DNA of 64,000 nt from Bacillota bacterium (GCA_023386315.1 JAEWJZ010000010.1:186001-250000); one strand, 5' to 3'; numbered from the stretch's first letter, positions 1 to 9,737 are shown. The notes: generated from the letters alone by a model not told the origin. Numbers and translations are program-made.

Positions 1-291
1 GATTGCTTTCTGGGCATATTCAAAATCATCGTATCCGGAAAAAATAACTACCTTCATGGAGGGGTAGCGCTGCCGGATCTTTTCCGCCAGTGCAAGTCCA
101 TCCATATAAGGCATCCGGATATCCGTCAAAACCACATCCGGTTCTAAAACTTCAATTTTTTCAATGGCATCTTCCCCGTTTTCCGCGTCACCCACCACTT
201 TAAAACCGGCTGACTGCCATTCAATTTTCTTAATAATGCTTTTACGGACTTCCTCTTCGTCATCCACCAAAATAATACTGTATAAATCCAT
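1..291 (-). CDS. Response regulator receiver domain, YesN/AraC type (partial, N-terminal 97 residues)
   Basis: The gene starts at 291 and runs off the left edge, so only the receiver domain is visible. It begins MDLYSIILVDDEEEVRKSI: the acidic DDE pocket lies near residues 10-12, the phospho-acceptor Asp sits in VVLTDIRMPYMDG near residue 56, and FSGYDDFEYA follows. That last motif is typical of two-component regulators of the YesN group, which usually carry a C-terminal AraC-type helix-turn-helix and work with a sensor kinase on sugar or surface functions. The output domain is outside the window, so the AraC assignment is inferred. It lies about 30 bp downstream of cbiC on the same strand and is probably a separate unit. 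Confidence 0.85.
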   Translation of the reverse strand, partial: MDLYSIILVDDEEEVRKSIIKKIEWQSAGFKVVGDAENGEDAIEKIEVLEPDVVLTDIRMPYMDGLALAEKIRQRYPSMKVVIFSGYDDFEYAQKAI

Positions 292-320
292 GCTGTTTAC
301 CCCTTTAAGAAACAATGATG

Positions 321-956
321 TTATGAAATCTGATAAAGCAGTGCATTTACGATTGCTGCTGCCACATTACTTCCGCCTTTTCTCCCTTTTGCCACAATAT
401 AGGGCACATCAGAAAGGGATAAAATCATCTCCTTGGACTGAATCACATTGACAAAACCCACCGGAACGCCGATGATTAATCTGGGTTTTATCATTCCTTC
501 CTGTATCAGCTCATGAAGATGTACCAGGGCAGTCGGCGCATTGCCAATTGCAAAAATGCATTCCTTTGACAGTCTGGCCGCCTTATCCATGCTGGCATGA
601 GCCCGTGTCGTCTGCCTGTTTTTCGCATCTTCTGCCACATCATCATCTGCCATAAAGCAGTGGACACTGCTGCCAGCCCGTTCCAGGGCTTTCTTATTGA
701 TTCCCGCTTTTCCCATATTGGTATCGGTGATTACCGGAACCCCTTCTTTTAATGCCTCTATTCCAAGCTTAACCGCATGGGGGGAAAATATTAAATGCTC
801 GGCATAGTCAAAATCTGCCGTTGTATGAATCACCCGTTTGATTACCAGTTCCTGTTCCGGATCCAGTTTCTTATCTCCCAGCTCCTGTGTTATGATTTCA
901 AAGCTTCTTTTCTCAATTTCCTCGGGACGAACCCGTTCCAGTTCCCTAAATTCCAT
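321..956 (-). CDS. cbiC: Cobalt-precorrin-8 methylmutase
   Basis: Converts cobalt-precorrin-8 to cobyrinate by moving the C11 methyl group to C12, in the cytoplasmic anaerobic cobalamin pathway. The sequence matches CbiC/CobH: PxEIExxSFxII at the N-terminus, the catalytic His in [13 protein letters not shown], and the late GVPVGFVN segment; about 211 residues is a normal family length. I place the start at the ATG at 956, which has GGAGG five bases upstream; an ATG at 968 (behind AAGGGG) and a GTG at 974 are possible alternatives. It overlaps the end of cbiP by about 11 bp, which suggests translational coupling as the last gene of the cobS-cbiC block. Confidence 0.93.
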   Translation of the reverse strand: MEFRELERVRPEEIEKRSFEIITQELGDKKLDPEQELVIKRVIHTTADFDYAEHLIFSPHAVKLGIEALKEGVPVITDTNMGKAGINKKALERAGSSVHCFMADDDVAEDAKNRQTTRAHASMDKAARLSKECIFAIGNAPTALVHLHELIQEGMIKPRLIIGVPVGFVNVIQSKEMILSLSDVPYIVAKGRKGGSNVAAAIVNALLYQIS

Positions 957-2493
957 TCTTTCCTCCATTGTCACCCCTTAAGCCCATAAGGCTGTAAATC
1001 CGGTCCATATCAAGGCTCTCCCGCAAAAGATCTGCCAGTCTGTCATACTGTTTTTCTTTATATTCCAGATAGCTGACAGCCGTACCCGGCTGGGTGGCAA
1101 GCCCTTTTTTCTTTCTCAGCGCCGTTACAACGGTATCCGCAATGTTCTCACTGTCAAAGAAACCGTGAATATAGGTTCCGTATACATTCTTTCTCTGACA
1201 TCCATCCATTTTCGCCAGATGGGAGCCGGACTGGCTCTCCATCACATAGGCCAGTGGCGGCAGTGCGCGCTCTGTCTGTCCCATGTGAATCTCATAGCCT
1301 TCTATATTCATTCCTGATAAATCTTCAAAAATCCCTTCCACTGCCGTGCAGGCACCGGTCACTCTTGTTCTGGTTTTTTCTGCTCCGAACACAGTCCGTA
1401 CAGGCAGAAGTCCCATACCGTAAACGGAGGAACGGCCGGCAGAAGACTCCACTGCCAGAGGATCCTTTAACTGTTCCCCAAGCATCTGAAACCCCCCGCA
1501 GATTCCAAATACCGGAATCCCTGATGAACTCAGCTTTAATATCCCGGCTTCCAGACCATTCTGGCGCATCCAGAGAAGATCTTCTATGGTATTCTTACTG
1601 CCCGGCAGAATTACCAGATCCGGGTTTCCCAGGCTTGAAACAGAATCTACATAGCGAAGAGCAACAGAAGGGATTGTGGAGAAGACAGAAAAATCCGTAA
1701 AATTTGAAATTCTCGGAAAACGAATGACCGCTATCTCCACATCGGCCCGCTCTGACTTTACGGTTTTGTTAAGATGGTTTCCCAGGCTGTCTTCGTCTTC
1801 AATATCCACATCCATGTAAGGCACCACTCCGGCGACCGGTATGTGAAGCCGTTCTTTTATCATGTCAAGCCCTGGTTCTAATATGGTTTTATCACCGCGG
1901 AATTTATTTACAATCAGACCGCCGATTCTGGCCCTCTCTTCCGCCTCCAAAAGCATAACGGTGCCGTAAAGCTGGGCAAACACTCCGCCCCGGTCAATGT
2001 CTCCCACCAGCAGCACCGGTGCATCTGCCATCTTTGCCATACCCATATTGACAATGTCTTCCTGTTTTAAATTGATCTCTGCAGGACTTCCTGCGCCTTC
2101 AATTACGATAATGTCGTATTCCTCTGACAACTTGTCAAATGCTTTTTTTATCTCCGGTATCAGGTTCTTTTTATATGCAAAATACTCTTTCGCAGGCATA
2201 TTTCCAATGGATACACCATTCACAATTACCTGAGAACCGGTATCATTGGTGGGTTTTAACAGTACCGGATTCATGGCTGCCAAAGGAGTTATGCCTGCGG
2301 CCTCAGCCTGCACAACCTGTGCCCTGCCCATCTCCAGTCCTTCCTCTGTAATAAAGGAGTTAAGTGCCATATTCTGGGATTTAAAAGGTGCAACCCGGTA
2401 TCCGTCCTGCTTAAAAATCCGGCACAGTCCTGCCGTAATCAGGCTTTTCCCTGCATTGGACATGGTCCCCTGAATCATGATTGTCTTTGCCAT
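946..2493 (-). CDS. cbiP: Cobyric acid synthase (glutamine-dependent amidotransferase)
   Basis: Amidates the b, d, e and g carboxylates of adenosyl-cobyrinate a,c-diamide using ATP and glutamine. The N-terminal dethiobiotin-synthetase-like domain carries the P-loop region [12 protein letters not shown] (residues 6-17) and the [10 protein letters not shown] segment. The C-terminal class I glutamine amidotransferase-like domain shows the nucleophile Cys in [12 protein letters not shown] and the His in YGTYIHGFF. The length of 515 residues is typical for CobQ/CbiP. Its Shine-Dalgarno AAAGGAG lies inside the last codons of the upstream cobD gene, only 4 bp away, so the two are likely co-translated. 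Confidence 0.96.
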   Translation of the reverse strand: MAKTIMIQGTMSNAGKSLITAGLCRIFKQDGYRVAPFKSQNMALNSFITEEGLEMGRAQVVQAEAAGITPLAAMNPVLLKPTNDTGSQVIVNGVSIGNMPAKEYFAYKKNLIPEIKKAFDKLSEEYDIIVIEGAGSPAEINLKQEDIVNMGMAKMADAPVLLVGDIDRGGVFAQLYGTVMLLEAEERARIGGLIVNKFRGDKTILEPGLDMIKERLHIPVAGVVPYMDVDIEDEDSLGNHLNKTVKSERADVEIAVIRFPRISNFTDFSVFSTIPSVALRYVDSVSSLGNPDLVILPGSKNTIEDLLWMRQNGLEAGILKLSSSGIPVFGICGGFQMLGEQLKDPLAVESSAGRSSVYGMGLLPVRTVFGAEKTRTRVTGACTAVEGIFEDLSGMNIEGYEIHMGQTERALPPLAYVMESQSGSHLAKMDGCQRKNVYGTYIHGFFDSENIADTVVTALRKKKGLATQPGTAVSYLEYKEKQYDRLADLLRESLDMDRIYSLMGLRGDNGGKNGI

Positions 2494-2497
2494 GCTC

Positions 2498-3586
2498 TCA
2501 TTCTCCTTTTGTCAGTATGGATTTTAATACTGCAAGAAATGCATCATTTTCTCTTCTCTGCTTTATGCAGATCCGGTAATAGGTATGGTTTAAACCTCTG
2601 TAATTGGAACAGGACCGGATCAGTACCTGCCGGTCAAGTAATTCTTTGTATAATAGCTTTTCCTCATCCTGTGCTTTCTTTCTTGTATCTTTAAAAAACA
2701 GATAATTTGCCATGGAATCAAAGACAAGAAAACCCAGATCACTAAGGTTCTGTTTTAAGTATTTTCGTTCACCGGAAATCAGCCGCCTTGTTTCTTTCAC
2801 ATATTCCTTTTCACCAAGGGCTGCCTCTCCGGCTGCCTGAGCGAGAGAAGAAACACTCCAGGGCTGCCTGATCCGATTCATCGCTTCTATCGTCTGTTCT
2901 CCGGCAGATATGCCATACCCAAGCCGAAGTCCTGCCATGGCATAAATTTTTGTAAATGCTTTTAATACAAACACATGGTCATATCCGCCTGATACTATTA
3001 TATCCAATACGGAATAAGCCTCAGGGTCATCGAGAAATTCATTAAAGCATTCATCTACTACGCAGAAAATTCCTTTTTCCCCGCAAAAGTCCAGAAGTTC
3101 TTTCATCTCTTCTTTCTCAAGTGCAAATCCGGTTGGATTGTTGGGATTGCACAAAAACAGCATTTCAATTCCCTGACCGCTTAATTTAAGCCATTCTATT
3201 AATCGTTTAACGGATAAATGAAACCCGTCTGCCTCCATTAAATCATACCATACAATCTCTGCAAAAACAGTCTCTAATGCCTGTTCGTATTCCAGAAAGG
3301 ACGGCGCGATCAAAAGAGCCCGTCCGGGTCTTATCACCTGCACAATCTGAAAGATTAAATCCGCAGCTCCATTGCCACAGATAATATGCTCTTTCGAAAA
3401 TCCATGAAATGCTCCAAGCTCTGTTCTCAATTTTCCGCAGCGGCTGTCCGGATAGCAGGAACAGTCATCAACTGCCTGCAAAAGTGCCTTTTTAACGCCT
3501 TGCGGAAGGCCAAAAGGATTGATGTTGGCTGAATAATCCATCGTAACGTGATTGGTGTAAATGTCTCCGCCATGCTGATATTCCAT
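2498..3586 (-). CDS. cobD: L-threonine-O-3-phosphate decarboxylase, PLP-dependent
   Basis: Makes (R)-1-amino-2-propanol O-2-phosphate, the linker used by CbiB. It is a fold-type I PLP enzyme of the histidinol-phosphate aminotransferase group. Visible motifs are [11 protein letters not shown] near the N-terminus (typical of CobD), CNPNNPTG around 146-153, VVDECFNEF near 177 and the PLP-binding Lys in KAFTK (about Lys213). The start chosen is the ATG at 3586, preceded by GGGAG eight bases upstream; a longer reading from 3643 would overlap cbiB and has no ribosome binding site. Histidinol-phosphate aminotransferase is the main alternative, but the cbiB/cbiP context supports CobD. Confidence 0.9.
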   Translation of the reverse strand: MEYQHGGDIYTNHVTMDYSANINPFGLPQGVKKALLQAVDDCSCYPDSRCGKLRTELGAFHGFSKEHIICGNGAADLIFQIVQVIRPGRALLIAPSFLEYEQALETVFAEIVWYDLMEADGFHLSVKRLIEWLKLSGQGIEMLFLCNPNNPTGFALEKEEMKELLDFCGEKGIFCVVDECFNEFLDDPEAYSVLDIIVSGGYDHVFVLKAFTKIYAMAGLRLGYGISAGEQTIEAMNRIRQPWSVSSLAQAAGEAALGEKEYVKETRRLISGERKYLKQNLSDLGFLVFDSMANYLFFKDTRKKAQDEEKLLYKELLDRQVLIRSCSNYRGLNHTYYRICIKQRRENDAFLAVLKSILTKGE

Positions 3587-3614
3587 TTTTATTTCTCCCA
3601 TTTCCGTGTATCTT

Positions 3615-4595
3615 CTAAAAAACAATAAAAAGCAGGATTCCAACGGGGATCAGTGCCAGGATGTATGTAACTGTCATCAGTACGTTGGCTCTTAAGATAT
3701 CTTCATACTCCACCGGCCTTACGGGATCTCCTATGACAGGCTTTTCATATAAGGTTCCAAAATACCAAGCATTTCCAGCCAGCTCAATCTGAAGAATCCC
3801 TGCGCAGGCTGATTCGGTCTGCGCAGAATTAGGGCTTTTGTGGTTAAAACGGTCACGTTTCCAGATCCGGAATCCATTGCTCCCATTATATTTATTTCCA
3901 TAAAACAGCTGGCATAAAAAACCTGCTGCCAGCATGAAAAGAGCCGATAACCGGGCCGGAATAAAGTTAACCAGATCATCAAGCTTTGCGGCACACCGCC
4001 CAAACCAGAGATACCGGTCATTTTTATAGCCTACCATGGAATCCATGGTGTTGACTGCCTTATAGAGAAATACACCGGTTCCTCCAAAAAGTGTCATAAA
4101 AATCAAAGGAGCGATCACGCCATCGGAGGTATTCTCCGCTATGGTTTCCACTGCGGCTTTTGTAATACCGGTATCCGTAAGGTTTTTTGTATCCCGTCCC
4201 ACAATCATGGATACTGCCAGCCTCGCATCTTCCGTGTCCTGTTTCAAAAATGCACGGTATACCTTCATGCTCTCTTTTCTTAAGGAATGCCAGGCCATCA
4301 TCTGATAACACATGATGCTTTCCACAGCAAGCCCGGCTATGGGAGAAAGGCTGTAGAAAACAGACAAAAGAACAAAGGAAAGACCGCCTGTTGTAAGAAG
4401 CACCAGTACAACCAGCCATACGCCTGCCTGTCTTTCCCCTGTTTCATTTTTCGGGAAAACGGGCCGTAATTTTTTCTCCAGCCAGCTTATCAGGTTTCCG
4501 ATTCCGCAAACGGGATGCCACAAAAATAAGGGATCTCCAAAGCACGCATCCAGAAAGCAGCCAATCAGTACCGCAGTTACATGATATTTAAACAT
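3615..4595 (-). CDS. cbiB: Adenosylcobinamide-phosphate synthase
   Basis: Integral membrane enzyme that joins the aminopropanol phosphate linker to adenosylcobyric acid. The N-terminus shows the conserved DACFGDPLFLWHPVCGIG segment, and the middle shows AENTSDGVIAPL and the YKAVNTMDSMVGYKN stretch typical of CbiB/CobD (Pseudomonas nomenclature). At 326 residues with several hydrophobic segments it fits the family. AAAGGAAT lies before the ATG at 4595. It sits between the short cobU-like gene and the threonine-phosphate decarboxylase, the enzyme that makes its substrate. Confidence 0.95.
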   Translation of the reverse strand: MFKYHVTAVLIGCFLDACFGDPLFLWHPVCGIGNLISWLEKKLRPVFPKNETGERQAGVWLVVLVLLTTGGLSFVLLSVFYSLSPIAGLAVESIMCYQMMAWHSLRKESMKVYRAFLKQDTEDARLAVSMIVGRDTKNLTDTGITKAAVETIAENTSDGVIAPLIFMTLFGGTGVFLYKAVNTMDSMVGYKNDRYLWFGRCAAKLDDLVNFIPARLSALFMLAAGFLCQLFYGNKYNGSNGFRIWKRDRFNHKSPNSAQTESACAGILQIELAGNAWYFGTLYEKPVIGDPVRPVEYEDILRANVLMTVTYILALIPVGILLFIVF

Positions 4596-4615
4596 AAGTA
4601 TTCCTTTTCCCTGTT

Positions 4616-5005
4616 CTATTTAATCCGGGCAGGTATCCCGCATACCAGCCGGTATACTTCGCCGCTGTATTTTGCCAGCTTCACTGCCGCTCTGCCGGCA
4701 CTTTCCCTCCACCGTCTGTCAAACGGATCTTCGGGCACGATCCCGCAGCCAAGCTCATTGATGGTAATAATCACTTCCGGATTATTTTCCAGAATATTTC
4801 GAATAAATTCTTCCGGATCCTGTTCTTCCCTCAGAAGTCTTTTGACATATTCATGAAAATTGTGAATAATTGTGGATTCAATCGCAGCCTGATAAGGGTC
4901 TGAATCACCCTCTGCAACCTGTTTTATATCGTCCGTTTCCATATTTGCAAGCTGCAGGGCATAGGAAAGCTTTCCCTGCCATGCTCCGCCGATAATTAGC
5001 TTCAT
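4616..5005 (-). CDS. Short CobU-like P-loop protein (adenosylcobinamide kinase family, reduced)
   Basis: A 129-residue relative of CobU. The beginning MKLIIGGAWQGKLSYA aligns with the CobU P-loop (GGxxSGKS), but Ser is replaced and the usual IAT...HR block with the guanylylated His is absent. The end, VYRLVCGIPARIK, matches the CobU C-terminus, and TINELGCGIVPEDP resembles the VTNEVGxGIVP segment of canonical CobU. So it looks like a CobU lacking its middle portion. A full-length cobU exists at 10217-10762 in the same window, so this copy could be a partner, a kinase-only version or a decaying paralogue. It sits in the cobS-cbiB operon with its own AGGAAGGA ribosome binding site, which argues that it is expressed. 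Confidence 0.75.
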   Translation of the reverse strand: MKLIIGGAWQGKLSYALQLANMETDDIKQVAEGDSDPYQAAIESTIIHNFHEYVKRLLREEQDPEEFIRNILENNPEVIITINELGCGIVPEDPFDRRWRESAGRAAVKLAKYSGEVYRLVCGIPARIK

Positions 5006-5031
5006 ATTAATTAATTCCTTCCTGCCGGTAC

Positions 5032-5796
5032 CTATATTTTCATGTGTGACAGGACAACCAGTCCCATTACAAGAGCCAGTTCCAGAATCTGAAGAAAGTA
5101 TCCTGCAAGATCTCCTGTGATTCCTCCAAATTCCCGCTTTGACATGCAGTAATAATACAAAAACACCAGAAACGATATGGCAGAAACGACCAAGGCTGCC
5201 CCTGCGCCTGCTAAAATCCAGATTCCCAGGAAGGAAATTCCAAGGTAAAGGACCATAACAGTTCCAACCACTCTTTTATGAGCTCCATCCGAAAAAGCCG
5301 CTGCCAGCCCGCTTTTTTTCGCCATAGGGAAGGCAACAACAGAAAGTCCGCTTAAAGCTCTGGTTATAATAAACGTCAGGCAATAGGCCGGGATCATGGC
5401 AGGTCTCATTTCCATAAAAAATGCCAGGTATAAAAGGAAATAAATGCCACAACCTATAATTGCAAATGCCCCTGTATGGGGGTCTTTGAGTATCTCCAGC
5501 TTTTTCTCAGTTTCGCCGTGGGATGATTTTGCATCGATTACATCAAGCAATCCATCCATATGAATTCCACCTGTAACCACCACAGGGATGACAACCGGCA
5601 TGATCTGTTCTAAAAAGGGAAATCCCAAAGTACGAAAAAGTAGAATGGCGCCATACTCCAGCAAACCAATTACTGCTCCTATCAGTGGAAAAAAGCACAT
5701 GGCATATTTCATCCGTTCTTTTGTCCACGTAACCTGGGGCACGGGTATCCGGGAATACATGGAGAAAGCGATCATCATACTGCCGGGAAGATTCAT
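5032..5796 (-). CDS. cobS: Adenosylcobinamide-GDP ribazoletransferase (cobalamin synthase)
   Basis: Membrane enzyme that joins adenosylcobinamide-GDP and alpha-ribazole (or its phosphate). The protein of 254 residues is rich in membrane segments and shows FSMYSRIPVP near the N-terminus, the metal-binding type motif GGIHMDGLLDVIDA, and a GGITGDLAGYFLQ segment close to the end, all characteristic of CobS. It is the first gene of the second cob block; upstream there is only an AT-rich stretch shared with a plus-strand fic remnant and no recognisable B12 riboswitch. Ribosome binding site AAAGGGGG precedes the ATG at 5796. Confidence 0.95.
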   Translation of the reverse strand: MNLPGSMMIAFSMYSRIPVPQVTWTKERMKYAMCFFPLIGAVIGLLEYGAILLFRTLGFPFLEQIMPVVIPVVVTGGIHMDGLLDVIDAKSSHGETEKKLEILKDPHTGAFAIIGCGIYFLLYLAFFMEMRPAMIPAYCLTFIITRALSGLSVVAFPMAKKSGLAAAFSDGAHKRVVGTVMVLYLGISFLGIWILAGAGAALVVSAISFLVFLYYYCMSKREFGGITGDLAGYFLQILELALVMGLVVLSHMKI

Positions 5797-5885
5797 GTTC
5801 CTGCCCCCTTTCTATTATTAAAGCTCTCATTTTTGTTCTGACACTTTGCAGTCATTAAAAAATATAATATCACAAAAATTGGTAA

Positions 5886-6394
5886 ATGTCATTTCCAATC
5901 ATGATCCCGGAGCAGTTTCAAACTCTCTCTTACGTTTTAGAACATTCAGAAAACCAATTAGACCAGCAAATGATAATAGACATCGGAATCCTGATCAATA
6001 AAAACATTTCTGATATTAATGGTTATAGAAAAGTACCGGTTCTTATTCAAGGCGCCGAACATCTGCCCCCTCTCCCCAAGAGGTTCCCCAGGCAATGATG
6101 TACTTTATTTATAATTACACAAAGACTGAATACGACTCTGTCTTTGATAAAATAGCATACAATCATATACAATTTGAAAGAATCCACCCTTTTGAAGATG
6201 GTAATGGACGTACAGGCCGATTACTCATTAATTATGAATTGATACACAATAACATGCTGCCTATTGTTATTCCGGAAGATCAAAGGGTCCTCTATTTTAA
6301 ATATATTGCTGAACAAAACTCCGAAGGATTATCAAAATTTTTTGAAGAATTGCAAATTGAAGAAAAGAACAGAGTTAAATCTGCTTTTACCTAA
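5886..6394 (+). pseudogene. Fic-domain protein, broken by a frameshift
   Basis: Two overlapping reading frames together encode one Fic domain. The first (5886-6098) contains NGYRKVPVLIQGAEHLPPLP, the strand-turn that precedes the Fic core. The second carries the catalytic motif FERIHPFEDGNGRTGR, in which the His is the AMP-transfer catalyst. The second frame stays open upstream of its first ATG and reads EVPQAMMYF, so a single lost base near 6072-6078 (CCCAAGAGG, where CCCAAAGAGG would be expected) restores continuity. Intact Fic proteins modify target proteins with AMP or similar groups and often act as toxins. The N-terminal part is also short. The gene is probably inactive unless a slip or a sequencing error is involved. 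Confidence 0.72.
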
Positions 6395-6539
6395 AACTCA
6401 AGAAAATGACCAGATAAAGCGATGATTTACCATGTGTGATCAGCGCTTTTAATATGTTTAAATGATTCCATATACTGTTATACTTTTCCTGTTTCATCTT
6501 TTATGATAAAATTGAATAATCAAACAAAGGGGGAAATGT

Positions 6540-7028
6540 ATGTTATTGGAATTCACTTATACAAAAGATGAATATGCAGACGGCTGGAGAAAATTTTTAT
6601 TTCTGACAAAGGTAGTTAACAAAATTGATTTGGTTATCATGGTATGTTCCTTACTGATTCCGATCTATTTATTTTATCAATACGGATTCACTAAAATATA
6701 TGTAATACTTGCCTTCATGATATATTTTATAAATATTACGGTTATTACAGTCATTATCATTCGGCCTTACATAATTTACAAGGAATATGAACAACTTCGT
6801 CATCCTTATAAGCTGCTGTTTGAAGACGATAAAATCACGTTTGACGCACACGCCGTGCATTCCACCATGACCTGGGATATCTACAAACACTATAGGGAAA
6901 ACAAGAAATATTTTTACCTTATTCAGAAAAAGCGCTCCTACACATTAATACCAAAACGAGTTTTTACATCAGAAAAAGATATCAGTGCATTCAGACAGCT
7001 TTTAACCTCTCATTTAACAACTCCTTAA
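6540..7028 (+). CDS. YcxB-like membrane protein
   Basis: A 162-residue protein that starts LLEFTYTKDEYADGWRKF, followed by two adjacent hydrophobic helices (about residues 28-75) and a soluble C-terminal part containing LLFEDDKITFDAHAVHSTMTWDIYKHYRENKKYFYL and ending in a basic IPKRVF segment. That layout is characteristic of the YcxB-like domain found in Firmicutes, whose function is unknown. GGGGGAAAT gives a strong ribosome binding site. It stands alone on the plus strand between the fic remnant and the converging hydF gene. Confidence 0.7.
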   Translation: MLLEFTYTKDEYADGWRKFLFLTKVVNKIDLVIMVCSLLIPIYLFYQYGFTKIYVILAFMIYFINITVITVIIIRPYIIYKEYEQLRHPYKLLFEDDKITFDAHAVHSTMTWDIYKHYRENKKYFYLIQKKRSYTLIPKRVFTSEKDISAFRQLLTSHLTTP

Positions 7029-7036
7029 AACACACA

Positions 7037-7079
7037 GGCTGCCGCATTCTCAGACACCAGGGCCTTTGATGCGGCAGCC
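7037..7079. terminator. Convergent hairpin between the ycxB-like gene and hydF
   Basis: An exact 11-bp inverted repeat, GGCTGCCGCAT (7037-7047) and ATGCGGCAGCC (7069-7079), with a 21-base loop. It sits between the converging stop codons of the YcxB-like gene and hydF. T-runs on both sides are weak, so it is only a plausible bidirectional terminator. Confidence 0.6.
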
Positions 7080-7094
7080 TTACAAATATTCTGC

Positions 7095-8288
7095 CTAAAT
7101 CAGTTTTTCCAGATCAGGAAGCACCTCTAAGCTTCTTTTTAAAATTCCCTTCATATAAGCAATGGCAGTTCCATAGTTGGTAAAAGGCACTCCTGCATCC
7201 GCTGCAGTTTTTCTGCGGTATACCATCTCCCTTTCATTTAACATACAGCTGCCGCAGTGTATGATCAGCTGATAGCCGGAAAGTTCTTCCGGGAACTCTC
7301 TGCCTGAAGACGTCTCAATCACCAGATCTTTTCCCGTAAATTCTTTCAGCCACCGTGGAAGTTTCACCGTGCCGATGTCATCACACTGTCTGTGATGGGT
7401 ACAGCCTTCTGATATGAGAACTTTGTCCCCATCCTTTAAAGTGCTGATGGCCGCCACCCCTTTTATGGCATCCTCTAAAAAGCCTTTGTACCTTGCCATC
7501 AGAATGGAGAATGAGGTTAGTAGAATATCATCCGGCGTATCCTTATTCACCTGTTCAAACGCCTGACTGTCTGTTATAACCAGATAAGGCTTCGTTCCAA
7601 GCTTTTCAATGGTCTGCTTTAATTCGGTATCTCTTACCGATATCGCAACCGCCCCGGCCTCTAAAATATCTCTCATAGTCTGCTGCTGAGGCAGAATAAT
7701 TCTGCCCTTGGGTGCTGCCGAATCAATGGGAATTACCAGAATTACAAGATCACAGGGTTTTAATAAGTCCCCTACGATCTGCATCTTCATATCCCCAGTA
7801 TTGACAAGATTTCCGATTCGCTCCTTCAGTTCATGAATGCGAAATCCTGTCTGGGCACTGACAGAAAGACCATCTTCATATTCTCCTTCCCCTACAAGAT
7901 CAGACTTATTATAAGCGACTACGTAAGGAATGCTCTTCTCTTTAAACAATCCGATCAGCTGCTCATCCACTTCTGTTTTCCCTGCCGTACCATCAACCAC
8001 CAGTACTGCACAGTCTACGCGGTTTAAGATCTGTTTTGTCTTTCGCACACGCATCTCACCCAGGGCGCCTTCATCATCGAATCCTGGTGTATCGATGATT
8101 ACTACCGGTCCCATGGGAAGAAGCTCCATGGATTTATGAACGGGATCTGTTGTGGTTCCTTTAATATCCGATACCACAGACAGCTCCTGTCCGGTTACTG
8201 CATTGACTACACTTGATTTTCCTGCATTGCGGCGGCCAAAAAAGCCGATGTGAATTCTCTCAGATGACGGCGTCTCATTTAATCCCAT
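7095..8288 (-). CDS. hydF: FeFe-hydrogenase H-cluster maturation GTPase
   Basis: HydF is the scaffold and GTPase on which the 2Fe subcluster of FeFe hydrogenase is assembled and delivered. The GTPase domain shows GRRNAGKSS (G1, residues 18-26), DTPGFDDEG (G3, about 66-74) and YNKSDL (G4, about 126-131). The C-terminal cluster-binding domain shows Cys296-x-His298 in GCTHHRQC and His344-Cys345-x-x-Cys348 in HCGSC, matching the known CxH...HCxxC pattern. The length of 397 residues is normal. It lies 33 bp after hydG. No hydrogenase structural gene and no hydE are in the window. Confidence 0.96.
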   Translation of the reverse strand: MGLNETPSSERIHIGFFGRRNAGKSSVVNAVTGQELSVVSDIKGTTTDPVHKSMELLPMGPVVIIDTPGFDDEGALGEMRVRKTKQILNRVDCAVLVVDGTAGKTEVDEQLIGLFKEKSIPYVVAYNKSDLVGEGEYEDGLSVSAQTGFRIHELKERIGNLVNTGDMKMQIVGDLLKPCDLVILVIPIDSAAPKGRIILPQQQTMRDILEAGAVAISVRDTELKQTIEKLGTKPYLVITDSQAFEQVNKDTPDDILLTSFSILMARYKGFLEDAIKGVAAISTLKDGDKVLISEGCTHHRQCDDIGTVKLPRWLKEFTGKDLVIETSSGREFPEELSGYQLIIHCGSCMLNEREMVYRRKTAADAGVPFTNYGTAIAYMKGILKRSLEVLPDLEKLI

Positions 8289-8321
8289 GTTACTCTCCTC
8301 TTTTATGTCGTCAGTGTGGTA

Positions 8322-9737
8322 TCAGAACCGGAAATCCCGGATTCCCGCTTCAATTTTCTCCAGATGATCTTCACAGATCAGCCGTACCTTCTCTTTGGGG
8401 ATATTGTTTAATTCGGCGGCAATTAACGCTTCGCCCACTTTCCGTGTTTCCTCGGAAGCGTAATCCATTAAATATTCCTTTAATGTCATCAGTGCATTGG
8501 GCTGGCAGCAGTTTTGGATCTGGCCGCTTTTACACAGGCTCATAAAACGGTCGCCTGTCCTGCCTTCTCTGTAGCATGCCGTACAGAAGGAGGGGATATA
8601 TCCTAAATCCATCAGCCAGTGCACCACCTCATCAAGGGTTCTCTGGTCCGATACATCAAACTGCTCGGTATCCGTCGGACGTACCTCTTCCTCATAACCG
8701 CCCACACTGGTTCTGGAACCGCCGCTGATCTGTGACACGCCAAGGCGGATTACCTTTTCTCTCACACTCTGGCTTTCTCTCGTGGATACAATCATGCCTG
8801 TGTAAGGAACACAAACACGGATCAGCGCACACAGCTTCGCAAAAATCTCGTCGTCAATGCCATTGGAAAAAGCATTGGGATCAATATCATCCGCACTTTT
8901 AATACGAGGAACACTGATGGTATGAGGACCTACTCCATGAACCGCCTCCAAATGCTCCGCATGCATTAACAGCCCGGCGAATTCATATTTGTATCGTTCC
9001 AGTCCGAACAAAACTCCAATTCCCACATCGTCAATACCGCCTTCCATCGCCCGGTCCATCGCCTCTGTATGGTAAGCATAATCATGCTTTGGTCCTGTTG
9101 GGTGCAGACTTTCATAGCTCTCTTTATGATAAGTTTCCTGGAATAAAATATAGGTTCCGATTCCGGCATCTTTTAACTTCCGGTAATTTTCCACAGTCGT
9201 AGCTGCTATATTCACATTCACTCTGCGGATGGCTCCGTTTTTATGCTTAATGGAATAAATGGTATCAATGCATTCCAGAATATATTCAATCGGGTTGTTA
9301 ACAGGGTCTTCTCCAGCCTCAAGTGCAAGCCGCTTATGCCCCATGTCCTGAAGAGCAACGACTTCTCTGGCCAGTTCTTCCTGAGTCAGTTTCTTTCTTG
9401 CAATATGTTTGTTTTTTAAATGATAGGGACAATAGGTACAGCCATTTACACAGTAATTGGACAGATAGAGGGGTGCGAACATAACAATGCGGGTTCCGTA
9501 AAATTTCTTTTTGATTTCCTCTGCCAGATCATAAAGCTCTTTGATCTTTTCCGGGATATCACAGGCTAAAAGAACCGAAGCCTCCCTGTGGGTAAGCCCC
9601 TTTAAGTCTCTGGCTTTTGCAATAATCTGATCAATCAGCTCCACATTGTTTTTGTTTTGTTCCGCATAATCAAGAGTTTTTAGAATTTCTTCATGAGAAA
9701 TGAATTCTTCCGCTTTTGGCGATTTTGGATCATACAT
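8322..9737 (-). CDS. hydG: FeFe-hydrogenase maturation radical SAM tyrosine lyase
   Basis: HydG cleaves tyrosine to supply the CO and CN ligands and an Fe(CO)2CN-type synthon for the H-cluster. The radical SAM cluster motif is Cys96-x3-Cys100-x2-Cys103 (YCVNGCTYCPYH). The C-terminal region has CTACYREGRTGDRF followed by Cys residues in LCKSGQIQNCC, matching the auxiliary cluster site. ThiH is the nearest relative, but the auxiliary-cluster motif, the length of 471 residues and the hydF neighbour decide for HydG. Confidence 0.96.
   Translation of the reverse strand: MYDPKSPKAEEFISHEEILKTLDYAEQNKNNVELIDQIIAKARDLKGLTHREASVLLACDIPEKIKELYDLAEEIKKKFYGTRIVMFAPLYLSNYCVNGCTYCPYHLKNKHIARKKLTQEELAREVVALQDMGHKRLALEAGEDPVNNPIEYILECIDTIYSIKHKNGAIRRVNVNIAATTVENYRKLKDAGIGTYILFQETYHKESYESLHPTGPKHDYAYHTEAMDRAMEGGIDDVGIGVLFGLERYKYEFAGLLMHAEHLEAVHGVGPHTISVPRIKSADDIDPNAFSNGIDDEIFAKLCALIRVCVPYTGMIVSTRESQSVREKVIRLGVSQISGGSRTSVGGYEEEVRPTDTEQFDVSDQRTLDEVVHWLMDLGYIPSFCTACYREGRTGDRFMSLCKSGQIQNCCQPNALMTLKEYLMDYASEETRKVGEALIAAELNNIPKEKVRLICEDHLEKIEAGIRDFRF

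Noticed and set aside
1254..1700. Long open frame on the plus strand (148 codons), and similar ones at 19565-20041, 21032-21475 and 51954-52574
   Set aside because: They lie antisense to conserved genes (cbiP, cbiD, DUF4097, thioredoxin reductase), have no ribosome binding sites and show no family resemblance.
5886..6394. The Fic locus as an active toxin-antitoxin or defence system
   Set aside because: The frame is broken, the N-terminal region is incomplete, and no antitoxin-type partner is adjacent.
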